Positions 1-13,707 of a DNA stretch of 64,000 bases are shown here, piece by piece. A program made the position numbers and the translations under genes. A model generated the notes under the pieces. That model made no database searches. It saw only the letters and a list, made by a program, of their open reading frames with translations, and had not been told where the DNA came from. Origin of the DNA: Pseudonocardia sp. ICBG1293 (lineage in GTDB: Bacteria; Actinomycetota; Actinomycetes; Mycobacteriales; Pseudonocardiaceae); the NCBI RefSeq assembly GCF_020131355.1, contig NZ_JAHLEL010000040.1, positions 124,001-188,000 on the forward strand, given 5' to 3'. Each line of letters opens with the position of its first letter. Within the stretch, counting starts at the first letter, position 1.

Positions 1-277
1 CGCCCGCGCCGTGCTGGGCCTCCCGGTGGACACCGCCCTGCGCTCGCCGGGGGCGTCGGCGGTGGTCTACGGCGGCAAGGAGATGGACCACCCGGCCTAC
101 GAGGGGGTCGCCGAGGCACTCGCGGTCGAGGGCGCGGACCTGCGGCTGTTCGGCAAGCCGAGCGCGACCGAGCGGCGACGGATGGGCGTCGCGGTCGCCC
201 ACGCCGACGACGTCGACACCGCCCGGGAGCGTGCGACCCGCGCCGCCGGGCACGTCCGGCCGGTGCCCCAGTCCTGA
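1..277 (+). CDS. purT: Formate-dependent GAR transformylase, C-terminal part (partial)
   Basis: This is the 3' end of a gene that begins left of the window; about 91 residues remain. The segment reads [20 protein letters not shown], then [19 protein letters not shown], and ends in a helix with AAGHVRPVP. This matches the C-terminal domain of PurT, the ATP-grasp enzyme that uses formate and ATP to formylate GAR in purine synthesis. The closest look-alike is PurK, but the LFGKP...RRMGVA signature is typical of PurT. The ATP-binding core is outside the window and could not be checked. Confidence 0.88.
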   Translation, partial: ARAVLGLPVDTALRSPGASAVVYGGKEMDHPAYEGVAEALAVEGADLRLFGKPSATERRRMGVAVAHADDVDTARERATRAAGHVRPVPQS

Positions 278-391
278 CGACGGCACGGTCCCGACGGCGG
301 CACGGTCCCGACGGGACGATGAGATCGGCGCGCAGGAGTGGTCTGCCCTGACACGACGCCCCGGCCGGGGCGGCACGGAGAGGGGATCCCC

Positions 392-865
392 ATGAAGCCC
401 ATCACGCCCTGCCTGTGGTTCGACGGCGTCGCCGAGGAGGCGGCCCGGTTCTACACCGGCATCTTCCCGGACTCGGGCATCGACACGGTCCTGCACCACG
501 GCCCGGAGGTCCCCGACCAGGAGGGCCGGGTGCTCACCGTGGGGTTCCGGATCAACGGCCAGCCCTACACCGCGCTGAACGGCGGCCCGGTGTTCACCCT
601 CTCCGAGGCGATCTCGATGGAGGTGCACTGCGAGTCCGTCGAGGAGGTCGACCGCTACTGGGACGCCCTCGTCGACGGCGGTGTCGAGCAGCCCTGCGGG
701 TGGCTCAAGGACCGCTACGGGCTGTCCTGGCAGGTGATCCCGCCCGGCGTGCGGGAGTGGCTCACCTCGGCCGACGCCGACGCCCGGTCCCGGGTCGCGC
801 GGGCCGTGTACGCCACCCACGGCAAGCTCGACGCCGTGGCCCTGGAGAAGGCCTACCGCGGGTAG
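392..865 (+). CDS. VOC-fold (PhnB / glyoxalase-like) protein
   Basis: A 157-residue protein of the PhnB-like branch of the vicinal oxygen chelate superfamily. It opens with MKPITPCLWFDGVAEEAARF, has NGQPYTALNGG in the middle, and ends its core with CGWLKDRYGLSWQVIPP, all hallmarks of this branch. The substrate is unknown; such proteins are annotated as glyoxalase or demethylubiquinone methyltransferase-like without proof. I chose the ATG at 392 because a purine-rich GAGAGGGGA lies just upstream. An in-frame start at 338 would only add residues that do not look like the family. The stop codon is part of a candidate -10 box for the next gene. Confidence 0.85.
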   Translation: MKPITPCLWFDGVAEEAARFYTGIFPDSGIDTVLHHGPEVPDQEGRVLTVGFRINGQPYTALNGGPVFTLSEAISMEVHCESVEEVDRYWDALVDGGVEQPCGWLKDRYGLSWQVIPPGVREWLTSADADARSRVARAVYATHGKLDAVALEKAYRG

Positions 866-874
866 CCTGGCCGG

Positions 875-2104
875 GTGGCTCGGACCGGACTCGTCGTGGC
901 CGGCGCCGGGGCGCGCGGGGCCTACGAGGCGGGCGCGCTGACCGAGCTCCTGCCGCGGATGGCCCGCACCTGGTCGGTGCCCTCGGTGCTGGTCGGCACG
1001 AGTGCGGGCGCGCTGAACGTGGCCGCGCTGGCCGGTCTGTCCGACGTCGAGCCCGAGGCCGCGGCGGCCGAGCTCGTCGCGCGCTGGTCGTCGGTGCGCA
1101 CCGACGAGGTGGTGGCGCTGCCGTCCTCGGCGGTGGAGACGACCACGGCCTACCTCGGTGACCTCGCCGGGGTGCCGTCCTGGCTGCGCAGGATGCTGCG
1201 GGTCCCGGACCGGGTGACGCGGCTGCTCGACGCCGACCGGCTGCGCCCGGTGGTGGACCGGGTGGTGGACTGGGACCGGCTGCACGACGCCGTCGCCCGC
1301 GGCCGGGTCGACGCCGTCGGGGTGGCGTGCACCGCGGCCGGGACCGGCGGGACCACGGTGTTCGTCGAGCGCGGGCCGGACGTGGCGCTGCCGCCCTACG
1401 ACCCGGGCCGCGACATCCGCTACGTCGACGCCCGGCTGGGCCCGGACCACCTGCTCGCCTCGGCCGCGGTCCCGGTGCTGTTCGCCCCGCGCCGCATCGA
1501 GGGCCCCGCGCCCGGCTGGTACCTCGACGGCGGGGTCCGGCTCAACACCCCGCTGAAGCCCGCGCTGCGCCTGGGCGCCGACCGGGTCGGCGTCGTCGCG
1601 ACGACGCCGGACGTGCCGTTCGGCGAGGCCGCCGCGGCGCGGTCCCCGGCGGACCGGGTGCCCGACGTGTACGCGGTCGCCGCGCTGGCGCTGCGCATCG
1701 TGCTGGGTGCGGGGGTGACCGAGGACCTGCGGACACTGCGCGCGGTCAACGCGCTGGTCGAGGACGGCGAGGACCGGCGGCACCGGCGCGTCGCGACCTG
1801 GTTCGCCGGGCCGCCCGCCGACCGGGCCACCGAGCTGGCGGAGCTGGCCGACGCGGTGCGCCGTCGCGAGTACGGCGGGCTGCGCGCGCTGCGCAACCCG
1901 TCGCTGGCGGTGCTGGAACGGCTGGTGGGCGGCGCGGTGCCGGACGCCGACACCACCCACGGTGCGGAGCTGCTGAGCTTCCTGTTCTTCGACCCGGCCT
2001 TCGCCGCCGCCGCGGCGGAGCTCGGTGCGGCGCACGCGGCGGACGCCCGCACCCCCGACCGCGGGTCGGCGCGTCGCCGGACGGCCCGCCCGGCGGCGCG
2101 CTGA
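875..2104 (+). CDS. Patatin-like phospholipase
   Basis: A 409-residue patatin-family acyl hydrolase. The oxyanion-hole motif GAGARG is at residues 10-15, the nucleophile elbow GTSAG near 47-51, and the catalytic Asp lies in the DGG of WYLDGGVRLNTP near residue 215. Ser-Asp dyad enzymes of this type cleave acyl chains from phospholipids or other lipids. There is no signal peptide or membrane segment, so a cytosolic or membrane-peripheral location is expected. The GTG start is 6 nt after TAGCCT (863-868), which fits a leaderless promoter; no Shine-Dalgarno sequence is visible. The last 20 residues are Arg/Ala-rich and probably disordered. It converges on glnB with 5 nt between the stops. Confidence 0.9.
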   Translation: MARTGLVVAGAGARGAYEAGALTELLPRMARTWSVPSVLVGTSAGALNVAALAGLSDVEPEAAAAELVARWSSVRTDEVVALPSSAVETTTAYLGDLAGVPSWLRRMLRVPDRVTRLLDADRLRPVVDRVVDWDRLHDAVARGRVDAVGVACTAAGTGGTTVFVERGPDVALPPYDPGRDIRYVDARLGPDHLLASAAVPVLFAPRRIEGPAPGWYLDGGVRLNTPLKPALRLGADRVGVVATTPDVPFGEAAAARSPADRVPDVYAVAALALRIVLGAGVTEDLRTLRAVNALVEDGEDRRHRRVATWFAGPPADRATELAELADAVRRREYGGLRALRNPSLAVLERLVGGAVPDADTTHGAELLSFLFFDPAFAAAAAELGAAHAADARTPDRGSARRRTARPAAR

Positions 2105-2109
2105 CCGGC

Positions 2110-3818
<1,709 letters not shown>

Positions 3819-4093
3819 GCGTCCTCCGTCGTCGCAGTCCCCGACCCCGGCAGGGATGGTTCGCCCGTGGTGTTTCGTGGAGCAACCGTGCACGGTTTCC
3901 GGTGGGTGTCGGGTCCGGGCACCCGGCGCGGGTCGCCCAGACACCGCCGACCCGACACACGACCCAGCCGGGCAGCGACCGCGCAGACCCGGCCACACGG
4001 ACCGGACCCCGACCGATGAGTTCCGGCGGCGGCCCCGGTCTCCCCCTACGACGGCGGCCCCGGCCCGGGACCGCACCACCGAGGGAGACCGCC
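3819..4093. promoter_or_regulatory. Divergent control region between amt and doxX-like gene, with palindrome
   Basis: This 275-bp region separates amt (-) from the DoxX-like gene (+). It contains a perfect 14-bp palindrome AACCGTGCACGGTT at 3884-3897, about 66 nt upstream of the amt start. Copies of GTTTC at 3872-3876 and 3895-3899 lie around it. The palindrome is a plausible operator. Its spacing does not match the GlnR box well, so the regulator is unknown. No convincing -35/-10 pair was found. Confidence 0.4.
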
Positions 4094-4522
4094 ATGACCG
4101 CCATCCGCACCGAGTCCGCGTCCGAGTCCACCGCGGGCCGTCCCCGTCGTCCGCGCGCCGCGACCGTGGGGCTGTGGGTGCTGCAGGTGCTGCTGGCCGG
4201 GGTCTTCGTGATGGCCGCCGTGCCCAAGATCGGCGCCGACCCGGTCGCCGTGGCCGGCTTCGACCTGCTGGGGCTGGGCACGGTCGGGATGGTCGTCGTC
4301 GGGTGGCTGGAGCTGGCCGGGGCGGTGGCGCTGCTCGTCCCGCGGCTGTGCGGGCTCGCCGCGACCTGCCAGGTGGCCCTCATGGTGGGCGCCACCGCGG
4401 TCACCGTGGTGCTGATGCCCGCGATGGTCGCGTTCCCGGCACTGACCCTGGTGGCGGTGTGCGTCGTCGCGTGGGCCCGCCGTCGCGACACCGCGGCCCT
4501 GCTGCGCGGTCTGCGCCGCTGA
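4094..4522 (+). CDS. DoxX-like membrane protein
   Basis: A 142-residue membrane protein with four hydrophobic segments, of the DoxX-like family. A soluble Arg-rich N terminus of about 25 residues precedes VGLWVLQVLLAGVFVMAAVP. The motif PKIGADPVAVAGF at the first loop is typical of small DoxX-like proteins. The function is not established; related proteins are linked to redox or thiol stress. I chose the ATG at 4094, which follows GAGGGAGACC, rather than an in-frame start about 190 nt earlier. It stands alone between amt and trpB2 and shares a bidirectional terminator with trpB2. Confidence 0.75.
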   Translation: MTAIRTESASESTAGRPRRPRAATVGLWVLQVLLAGVFVMAAVPKIGADPVAVAGFDLLGLGTVGMVVVGWLELAGAVALLVPRLCGLAATCQVALMVGATAVTVVLMPAMVAFPALTLVAVCVVAWARRRDTAALLRGLRR

Positions 4523-4535
4523 CCCACCCGACGGC

Positions 4536-4572
4536 GACGGCCCGTCACCCCGGTCCGGGGTGACGGGCCGTC
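4536..4572. terminator. Bidirectional terminator hairpin
   Basis: A near-perfect inverted repeat: GACGGCCCGTCACCCCGG at 4536-4553 pairs with its complement at 4555-4572. It sits between two converging genes, the DoxX-like gene (+) and trpB2 (-). There is no U-tract, as is common for actinobacterial terminators. Confidence 0.8.
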
Positions 4573-4587
4573 GTCGGCTGCCGGGGA

Positions 4588-5844
4588 TCAGCCCGTCTCG
4601 TCGAGCCTGCCGTTCGTGTAGTCGTCGTAGGCGGCGAGGTCGAGGAAGCCGTGACCGCAGTAGTTGAAGAGGATCACCTTCTCCTCCCCGGTCTCCTTCG
4701 CGGCGAGCGCCTCGTCGATCGTGGCGGCGCTGGCGTGCCCGCACTCCGGCGCCGGGATCCTGCCCTCGGTGCGCGCGAACTGGATCGCGGCCTCGAACAC
4801 CTTCCCCTGCGGGTAGGCGACGGCCTCCATCCGCTCGTCCTTGACCAGCGAGGACACCAGCGGCGAGTCACCGTGGTAGCGCTGCCCGCCGGCGTGGATC
4901 GACGGCGGCACGAAGTCGTGCCCGAGGGTGTACATCGGCATCAGCGGGGTGAGACCCGCGGTGTCGCCGAAGTCGTAGTCGTAGCGGCCCTGGGTCAGCG
5001 TCGGGCAGGACAGCGGCTCGACGGCCAGCAGCCGCACCCCGCTGTCCGGCACGAACGGGAACGCGATCCCGCCCAGGTTGGAGCCGCCGCCGCAGGGCGC
5101 GATGACGACGTCGGGCAGCCGCTCCCCCGCCAGCGCCAGCTGCTCCTTGGCCTCCAGGCCGATCACGGTCTGGTGCAGCAGTACGTGGTTGAGGACCGAG
5201 CCGAGCGCGTAGTGGGTGTCGGAGCGTCCGACGCAGTCGCGGACCGCGTCGGAGATGGCCGAGCCCAGCGAGCCGGGGTGGTCGGGCTCGTCGACCGGGG
5301 ACGGCACCACCTCCCCGCCCCAGGTCTCGATCGCGATCCGCCGGTAGGGCTTCTGCCCGTAGGACGCCCGCACCATGTAGACCTTGAGATCCAGGTCGAA
5401 CTGGGCGGAGGCGAACGCCAGCGCGGTCCCCCACTGCCCGGCGCCGGTCTCGGTGGTGAGCCGGCGGGTGCCCTCGCGGGCGTTGTAGAACGCCTGCGGT
5501 ACCGCCGTGTTCGGCTTGTGGCTGCCCGCCGGGGACACGGACTCGTCCTTGAAGTAGATCCGTGCCGGGGTGCCCAGCACCGCCTCCAGGCGGGTGGCAC
5601 GGACCAGCGGCGTGGGACGCCACAGCCGCAGGATGTCCAGGACCTCACCGGGGACGTCGATCCACGGCTCGGCGCTGACCTCCTGCTCGATCAGGGCGGC
5701 CGGGAACAGCGGCGCCAGGTCGTCCGGGACGACCGGCTCACGGGTCCCGGGGTGCAGGGGCGGCTGCGGCGGCGTCGGCAGGTGCGGCACGACGTTGAAC
5801 CATGCCGAGGGGATCCGGTCCGGGGGCAGCGTCCAGCGGCTCAT
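4588..5844 (-). CDS. trpB2: Tryptophan synthase beta-like protein, TrpB2 type
   Basis: A PLP enzyme of 418 residues belonging to the TrpB2 branch, which joins indole to serine without needing TrpA. The PLP lysine is in GSHKPNTA, followed by TETGAGQWG and the phosphate-binding [10 protein letters not shown]. The C terminus has [10 protein letters not shown]. The N-terminal part (about residues 1-90, with LIEQEVS) is the extra segment that separates TrpB2 from TrpB1. ATG 5844 gives [17 protein letters not shown], the usual family start. A -10-like TAGATT (5858-5853) lies 8 nt before it, so a near-leaderless message is likely. There is no trpA or other trp gene nearby; a role in indole salvage is an inference. 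Confidence 0.9.
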   Translation of the reverse strand: MSRWTLPPDRIPSAWFNVVPHLPTPPQPPLHPGTREPVVPDDLAPLFPAALIEQEVSAEPWIDVPGEVLDILRLWRPTPLVRATRLEAVLGTPARIYFKDESVSPAGSHKPNTAVPQAFYNAREGTRRLTTETGAGQWGTALAFASAQFDLDLKVYMVRASYGQKPYRRIAIETWGGEVVPSPVDEPDHPGSLGSAISDAVRDCVGRSDTHYALGSVLNHVLLHQTVIGLEAKEQLALAGERLPDVVIAPCGGGSNLGGIAFPFVPDSGVRLLAVEPLSCPTLTQGRYDYDFGDTAGLTPLMPMYTLGHDFVPPSIHAGGQRYHGDSPLVSSLVKDERMEAVAYPQGKVFEAAIQFARTEGRIPAPECGHASAATIDEALAAKETGEEKVILFNYCGHGFLDLAAYDDYTNGRLDETG

Positions 5845-5905
5845 GACCACCGAATCTAACCCGGACGTGGGCCCGGTCACGACCCGGGCGCGCCGGAGGA
5901 CCGGG

Positions 5906-6247
5906 TCAGAGCTCCCGGGAGGCCCGCAGCCGGCCCAGGGCCTCCTCGAGGATGGCCTCGCCGTCGGCGTCGCTGCGCCGCTCCTTCACGTACGCCAGGT
6001 GCGTCTTGTACGGCTCGGTGCGGGGCGCGGCGGGCGGGTTCTCCGCGTCGCGGCCGCCCGGGAGCCCGCAGCGCGGGCAGTCCCAGGTCTCGGGGACCTC
6101 GGCCTCCGCGGCGAACCAGGTGTTGTTGACGTGCCCGTTGGCGCAGTAGAAGGGGATGCGCTCGCGCGGGGCGGTCTCGCCCCGCTCGTTCTCCCCCATC
6201 GGTCCCGCGCCGACCCGGGTACCGCGGATCGCGTTGCCGCCTGCCAT
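5906..6247 (-). CDS. rbpA: RNA polymerase-binding protein RbpA
   Basis: A 113-residue RbpA, the actinobacterial protein that binds the principal sigma factor and stabilises the open promoter complex. The flexible N terminus [19 protein letters not shown] is followed by the zinc-binding core with FYCANGH and [11 protein letters not shown]. The sigma-interaction helix ends the protein ([10 protein letters not shown] ... EEALGRLRA). All four expected metal ligands (Cys, His, Cys, Cys) are present. It lies 32 nt downstream of secG and could be cotranscribed with it. Confidence 0.97.
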   Translation of the reverse strand: MAGGNAIRGTRVGAGPMGENERGETAPRERIPFYCANGHVNNTWFAAEAEVPETWDCPRCGLPGGRDAENPPAAPRTEPYKTHLAYVKERRSDADGEAILEEALGRLRASREL

Positions 6248-6279
6248 GTCCCGCTCCCTCTCGCTCGTGCGTCCGGGTG

Positions 6280-6513
6280 TCAGCCGGTGGCCAGCAGCAG
6301 GCCGTTGCCGACCACCGCGATGAGCCAGATGAGGCCGACGAAGACGGTGTAGCGAGCGATGTTGCGGTCCGCCGCGGCCGAGCCGGACAGGCTCGACTGG
6401 ACCCCGCCACCGAAGAGGCTGGTCAGACCACCCCCCTTGCTGCGCTGCAGCAGGACCATCGCGATCAGCAGGAGGCTGGTCACGATCAGGATGATCTGGA
6501 GGGTCAGGATCAC
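6280..6513 (-). CDS. secG: Preprotein translocase subunit SecG
   Basis: A 77-residue SecG, an auxiliary subunit of the SecYEG channel. Two hydrophobic helices flank the conserved cytoplasmic loop LLQRSKGGGLTSLFGGG. The GTG start is preceded by GGGGAAG. It follows tpiA in the usual actinobacterial order, but an intergenic hairpin separates the two. A TATTCT box on this strand (6558-6553) could drive secG on its own. Confidence 0.94.
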   Translation of the reverse strand: MILTLQIILIVTSLLLIAMVLLQRSKGGGLTSLFGGGVQSSLSGSAAADRNIARYTVFVGLIWLIAVVGNGLLLATG

Positions 6514-6564
6514 GTGCGCTTCCCCATCAGTGGTCGCTCGCCGGAGTCGCCGAGAATACTCCAG

Positions 6565-6599
6565 CGGCCCCGGCCCCCCACCACAGGGGACCGGGGCCG
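6565..6599 (-). terminator. Hairpin between tpiA and secG
   Basis: CGGCCCCGG at 6565-6573 pairs with CCGGGGCCG at 6591-6599. The loop contains a further C-run/G-run pairing. It lies 23 nt past the tpiA stop and probably reduces read-through into secG. Confidence 0.6.
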
Positions 6600-6621
6600 C
6601 GGTGGGCCGGGAGGCGGACCG

Positions 6622-7409
6622 TTACGGCAGCGGGCCGCCCGCCGCGATCGCGGAGAGCTTCGCGAACTCCTCCGCGTCCAGGCTGGCGCCGCCGACCAGT
6701 GCGCCGTCCACGTCGGGCTGCGCGACGATCTCGCCGACGTTCGACGACTTCACCGAGCCGCCGTAGAGGACGCGGACACCGCCCGCGACCTCGCCGGGGT
6801 ACAGCTCGGCCAGCGTCGCCCGCAGGGCCGCGCAGACCTCCTGCGCGTCGGCCGGGCCCGCCACCTTGCCGGTGCCGATCGCCCAGACCGGCTCGTAGGC
6901 GAGCACGATCCCGGCGGCCTGCTCCGCGGTGACACCCTTCAGCGCGGCGCGGAGCTGGTCGGTGCAGTGCTGCACGTGGGTGCCGGACTCGCGGACCTCC
7001 AGGCCCTCGCCGACGCAGAGGATCGGGGTGATCCCGTGCCGGAGCGCGGCGTGCACCTTGGCGTTGACGACGGCGTCGTCCTCGCCGTGGATCTCCCGGC
7101 GCTCGGAGTGCCCGACCGCCACGTAGGTGCAGCCGAGCTTGGCGAGCATGACCCCGGAGACGTCGCCGGTGTAGGCGCCGGAGTCGTGCGGGGACAGGTC
7201 CTGGGCGCCGTGCACCAGCCGCAGCTTGTCGCCGTCGATCAGCGTCTGCACGCTGCGGATGTCGGTGAACGGCGGCAGGACGGCCACCTCGACCTTGTCG
7301 AGGTAGCGGTCGGGCAGGGCGAACGCGAGCTTCTGCACCACCGCGATGGCCTCGAGGTGGTTCAGGTTCATCTTCCAGTTGCCCGCGATGAGCGGTGTGC
7401 GCGTGGCCA

Positions 7410-7410
<1 letters not shown>
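6622..7410 (-). CDS. tpiA: Triose-phosphate isomerase
   Basis: A 262-residue TIM-barrel enzyme interconverting dihydroxyacetone phosphate and glyceraldehyde-3-phosphate. The substrate-binding Asn/Lys is in AGNWKMN, the catalytic His in GHSERR, and the catalytic Glu in [12 protein letters not shown] (the flexible loop). The C-terminal phosphate site has [11 protein letters not shown]. The ATG overlaps the pgk stop by one base (TGATG), so expression is coupled to pgk. Confidence 0.98.
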
Positions 7411-9911
<2,501 letters not shown>

Positions 9912-10733
9912 TCAGGGCAGGCGGAGCAGGCGGCGCCAGCCCGGGCGGGTGTCGGGGACGTCGGCGGCGGCGCGCTCGGCGTCGGAGAAGCCCTCGACCG
10001 GCTCGTGCGGGCGCGCGGCGCGGGCCCGGGACACGAACGCCGACGCCGCGGCCATGGCGGCACTCACCCCGGCCGCGCCCGGGCCGGCGGTGATGGTCGC
10101 GGTGGCCGGCACACCGAACCGTTCGGCGCCGTCGCCCGCGGGCCGCTCGACGACGGCGACGGCGGCGTCCCCGCCCTCGCCCCGGCTCTCCGCGGCCGCG
10201 GACGCGGCCGCGCGGGCCCCCGCGGTGGACGGGATCGTGCCGGTGGTCACGTCGACCAGGACGAACTCCCACGCGTAGGTGGCCTGCTGGTGGGCGATGC
10301 GGTCGCGGACCGCGGACGTGTCGCCGACGGCGCCCTCCCCGACGAGCAGGACCACGACCCGCTCGGGGCGGTCGTCCTCGTCCCGGGCGGCGAGCTCGTC
10401 ACCGACGGCGCCGAGCAGCCGGGCCGCGCCGACGCGCAGGTCCGGGCCGCCCAGCGGGCGGAGCCCGGCCGGCAACGCGGTGCGGGCCTCGCCCGCACCG
10501 ACCGGGACCGCGGGCGGGTGCGTGCCGTCGGGCAGCGAGCGGGTGAGGTCGTCCCCGGTGGCGACGACGACCTGCAGGTCACCGTCGTGGGCGTCCTGCT
10601 CGGCGAGCAGGTCGGCGAGACCGGAGCGCAGCGCGGGCAGGAGCGGCCGCAGCATGCTGGATCGATCGAGATGAACGGCGAGGAGGGTGGAGCCCGGGAT
10701 CGTCACGGCGGCATCATGCCCGACGACCCGCAC
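9912..10733 (-). CDS. Unrecognised protein with a possible vWA-like fold
   Basis: A 273-residue protein I cannot assign. It is soluble, rich in Ala, Asp and Arg, with alternating strands and helices (RVVVLLVGEG, WEFVLVDV) that suggest a Rossmann or von Willebrand A-like fold. The stretch RSSMLRPLLPALRSGLADLL near the start resembles the first helix of such folds, but an intact DxSxS MIDAS motif is not seen. The GTG start at 10733 follows a G-run (GAGGGG); a second GTG ten codons in is possible. It lies 27 nt downstream of whiA and just before a terminator, so it is the last gene of that unit. Confidence 0.55.
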   Translation of the reverse strand: MRVVGHDAAVTIPGSTLLAVHLDRSSMLRPLLPALRSGLADLLAEQDAHDGDLQVVVATGDDLTRSLPDGTHPPAVPVGAGEARTALPAGLRPLGGPDLRVGAARLLGAVGDELAARDEDDRPERVVVLLVGEGAVGDTSAVRDRIAHQQATYAWEFVLVDVTTGTIPSTAGARAAASAAAESRGEGGDAAVAVVERPAGDGAERFGVPATATITAGPGAAGVSAAMAAASAFVSRARAARPHEPVEGFSDAERAAADVPDTRPGWRRLLRLP

Positions 10734-10760
10734 CCCCCTCGTGACGGGGTGTGACCGCGG

Positions 10761-11756
10761 TCAGCGCCCGCCGCCGTCCTCCTCGAGCATCTCGGCGGTC
10801 ACCGCGGACTCGGTGTCGGGGATGCCGAGCTCGGCGGCCTTCTTGTCCGCGGTCTGGAGCAACCGGCGGATCCGGCCGGCCACCGCGTCCTTGGTCATCG
10901 GCGGGTCGGCCAGCTGGCCGAGCTCCTCCAGCGACGCCTGGGTGTGCTCGGCCCGCAGCCGCCCGGCCGCCTGCAGGTGCTCGGGCACCTCGTCACCGAG
11001 GATCTCCAGGGCGCGGCTGACCCGGGCCGCGGCGGCGACCGCGGCCCGCGCCGAGCGGCGCAGGTTGGCGTCGTCGAAGTTCGCGAGCCGGTTCGCCGCC
11101 GCCCGGACCTCGCGGCGCATCCGCCGCTCCTCCCAGGACAGGACGCTCTGGTGGGCACCCATCCGGGTCAGCAGCGCACCGATGGCGTCACCGTCGCGCA
11201 CGACGACCCGGTCCGCGCCGCGGACCTCGCGGGCCTTGGCGGCCACCCCCAGCCGGCGGGCCGCGCCGACCAGCGCCAGCGCGGCCTCCGGGCCGGGGCA
11301 GGTGACCTCCAGCGCGGAGCTGCGTCCCGGCTCGGTCAGCGAGCCGTGCGCCAGGAACGCACCCCGCCACGCCGCCTCGGCGTCGGACAGGTCCCCGGAC
11401 ACCACGGGCGGCGGCAGCCCGCGCACCGGGCGGCCTCGGTTGTCGAGCAGACCGGTCTGGCGGGCGAGTCCCTCGCCGTCGCGGATCACCCGGATCACGT
11501 AGCGGGCGCTGCGGCGCAGCCCACCGGCCGTGATCACGTGCGCGTCGGCGGTGTGGCCGTAGAGCTCGTGGATCTCGCGGCGCAGGCGCCGGGCGACCGA
11601 GCCGGTGTCGACCTCGGCCTCGATCACCACCCGGCCGCCCACGATGTGCAGGCCGCCTGCGAAGCGGAGCAACGAGGCGACCTCCGCACGCCGCGACGAC
11701 TGCTTGGTGACGGTGAGCCGGCTCAGCTCGTCCTTCACCGTGGCGGTCATGGCCAT
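10761..11756 (-). CDS. whiA: DNA-binding protein WhiA
   Basis: A 331-residue WhiA. The N-terminal half is a LAGLIDADG homing-endonuclease-like domain without catalysis ([20 protein letters not shown] ... [13 protein letters not shown]). The C-terminal half is a helix-turn-helix domain ([20 protein letters not shown]). In Streptomyces it works with WhiB to trigger septation during sporulation; non-sporulating actinobacteria also keep it. ATG 11756 gives [14 protein letters not shown] and follows GGAAGGAG with 6 nt spacing; ATG 11750 is an alternative. It overlaps yvcK by 10 nt. Confidence 0.97.
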   Translation of the reverse strand: MAMTATVKDELSRLTVTKQSSRRAEVASLLRFAGGLHIVGGRVVIEAEVDTGSVARRLRREIHELYGHTADAHVITAGGLRRSARYVIRVIRDGEGLARQTGLLDNRGRPVRGLPPPVVSGDLSDAEAAWRGAFLAHGSLTEPGRSSALEVTCPGPEAALALVGAARRLGVAAKAREVRGADRVVVRDGDAIGALLTRMGAHQSVLSWEERRMRREVRAAANRLANFDDANLRRSARAAVAAAARVSRALEILGDEVPEHLQAAGRLRAEHTQASLEELGQLADPPMTKDAVAGRIRRLLQTADKKAAELGIPDTESAVTAEMLEEDGGGR

Positions 11757-12811
11757 CGGGAGCTCCTTCCGCGCTGCGGGCTGTCGTGCTGCGGGCTGTC
11801 GTGCGTGCCGTTCTGCACCGGGATCCGGCCGGGGGTCAGAGCGCCGAACACGTCGGCCAGTACCCCGGCCAGTGCGTCCGGGTCGTGCCGCGGGGTCGCC
11901 GCCCGGGCGTCGGCGACGGCGGCCGGCCACACCCGTCCGCCGGGGACCAGCAGGTCGGCGGCGGCCGCGTCCAGCCGGTCCGGCAGGCTCACCGACCCGG
12001 TGTCGGCCAGGACGGCGTGCACCCGCAGACCGGGAGCGTGCCCGGACAGTACTTCAAGGTGCTGTTCGGGGGAGAAACCGGCGGTCTCCCCCGGCTCGGG
12101 GGCCAGGTTGAGCAACACGACCCGGGCCGCCGCGGTCTCCAGCAGCGCGTCGCGCAGCCCGGGCACCAGCAGGTGCGGGAGCACGCTGGTGAACCAGGAG
12201 CCCGGACCCAGCAGGACCACGTCGGCCTCGCGCACCGCGCGCACCGCCTCGTCGCAGGCGGGCGGGTCGGCGGGCCGCAGCCAGACCCGGCGCACCCGGC
12301 CCGGTGTGGAGGCCACGGCGACCTGGCCGCGGATGAGGTGGGCGCCGTCCACGCCGTCCAGCGCGACCTCCGCCTCGATGTCCAGCGGTACCCGGGCCAT
12401 CGGCAGGACCCGCCCGGCGCAGCCCATCAGCTCGCCGACGGTCGCCAGCGCCCGCACCGGGTCGCCGTCGCGCTCCAGCAGCCCGGCGAGCAGCAGGTTG
12501 CCCACCGCGTGCCCGGCCAGGGCGCCGGTCCCGCCGAAGCGGTGCTGGACGAGTCCGGACCAGAAGCGGCCCCGCTCGTCGTCGCCGGCCAGGGCGGCCA
12601 GCGCCATCCGCAGGTCGCCGGGCGGGAGCAGGCCGAGCTCGCGGCGCAGCCGTCCCGAGGACCCGCCGTCGTCGGCGACGGTGACCACGGCGGTGATGCC
12701 GGTGACCGGCGGGCAGCGGCGCAGTGCGGTCAGCGTGGCGTGCAGGCCGTGCCCGCCGCCGAGCGCGACCACCCGCAGTCCCCCGGTGCGCTCGGTCGGG
12801 CGTGGGCTCAC
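11747..12811 (-). CDS. yvcK: YvcK-family UDP-sugar-binding protein (gluconeogenesis factor)
   Basis: A 354-residue member of the YvcK/CofD-like family. The nucleotide-binding loop is in [18 protein letters not shown], and [16 protein letters not shown] and [12 protein letters not shown] are typical. In Bacillus and mycobacteria the protein binds UDP-GlcNAc and links cell-wall precursor level to carbon metabolism. The GTG start overlaps the rapZ stop (GTGA). The last 20 residues are Gln/His/Arg-rich and run into the whiA start region. Confidence 0.95.
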   Translation of the reverse strand: MSPRPTERTGGLRVVALGGGHGLHATLTALRRCPPVTGITAVVTVADDGGSSGRLRRELGLLPPGDLRMALAALAGDDERGRFWSGLVQHRFGGTGALAGHAVGNLLLAGLLERDGDPVRALATVGELMGCAGRVLPMARVPLDIEAEVALDGVDGAHLIRGQVAVASTPGRVRRVWLRPADPPACDEAVRAVREADVVLLGPGSWFTSVLPHLLVPGLRDALLETAAARVVLLNLAPEPGETAGFSPEQHLEVLSGHAPGLRVHAVLADTGSVSLPDRLDAAAADLLVPGGRVWPAAVADARAATPRHDPDALAGVLADVFGALTPGRIPVQNGTHDSPQHDSPQRGRSSRWP

Positions 12812-13707
12812 TCGCGCCCCATGTCGCGGTGCTCGACGTTGACCTGGATGCCCTCGCGGCCGGCGAGCCGTCGCCCGATCTCCTCCGAGATCGCCACCGA
12901 CCGGTGCTTGCCGCCGGTACAGCCCACGGCCACGGTCAGGTAGCGCTTGCCCTCGCGCCGGTACCCGGCTCCGACCAGGTCGAGCAGCTCCAGGTAGCGG
13001 TCCACGAACTCCTCGGCGCCCTCCTGGGACAGGACGTAGTCGCTGACCTCCCGGTCACGGCCGGTGAACGGGCGCAGCTCGGGGATCCAGTGCGGGTTCG
13101 GCAGGAACCGCACGTCGACCACGAGGTCGGAGTCCAGCGGCAACCCGTACTTGTAGCCGAACGACAGCACGGTCACCCGGGTCGCGGCGTGCGTGCTCTC
13201 CTGGGCGAACGAGCCCTCGATCCGGGTGCGCAGGTCGTGCACCGACAGGTTCGAGGTGTCGACGACGAGGTCGGCGTCCTCGCGCAGCGGACGCAGGACC
13301 TCGCGCTCGGCGGCGAGTCCGTCGGTGATGCGCCCGGCACCCTGCAGCGGGTGCGAGCGGCGGTTCTGCTCGAACCGGCGCACCAGCACCGCGTCCGAGG
13401 CCTCCAGGAACAGCAGCTTGGGCCGGTAGCCACGGCCGTCGAGGTCCTTGATGACCGCACCCAGGTCGTCGGTGAAGGCGCGCGAGCGCACGTCCATCAC
13501 CACGGCGATCCGGGCCACCTCGCCCCGGGCGCGCGACCCGAGCTCGACCATCGTGGCGATGAGCTCGGGCGGCAGGTTGTCCACCACGAACCAGCCCAGG
13601 TCCTCCAGGACCTTGGCCGCGGTGCTGCGCCCGGCCCCGGACAGTCCGCTCACGACCGCGACCTCGATCCCCGGGCCCGCGGTCACCTCGCCGTCGTCGT
13701 CGGTCAT
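12808..13707 (-). CDS. rapZ: RNase adapter / P-loop nucleotide-binding protein RapZ
   Basis: A 299-residue RapZ homologue. The Walker A motif is GLSGAGRST near residues 21-29, followed by [13 protein letters not shown]. The C-terminal domain contains [20 protein letters not shown] and [14 protein letters not shown], both strongly conserved. In E. coli RapZ controls glucosamine synthase mRNA; the actinobacterial role is less clear. ATG 13707 overlaps the uvrC stop (ATGA) and gives the best N terminus; an acidic MTDDDGE precedes the fold. Confidence 0.95.
   Translation of the reverse strand: MTDDDGEVTAGPGIEVAVVSGLSGAGRSTAAKVLEDLGWFVVDNLPPELIATMVELGSRARGEVARIAVVMDVRSRAFTDDLGAVIKDLDGRGYRPKLLFLEASDAVLVRRFEQNRRSHPLQGAGRITDGLAAEREVLRPLREDADLVVDTSNLSVHDLRTRIEGSFAQESTHAATRVTVLSFGYKYGLPLDSDLVVDVRFLPNPHWIPELRPFTGRDREVSDYVLSQEGAEEFVDRYLELLDLVGAGYRREGKRYLTVAVGCTGGKHRSVAISEEIGRRLAGREGIQVNVEHRDMGRE

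Noticed and set aside
3860..3900. GlnR operator upstream of amt
   Set aside because: The GAAAC elements are 23 bp apart with a poor middle half-site, so the known spacing is not met.
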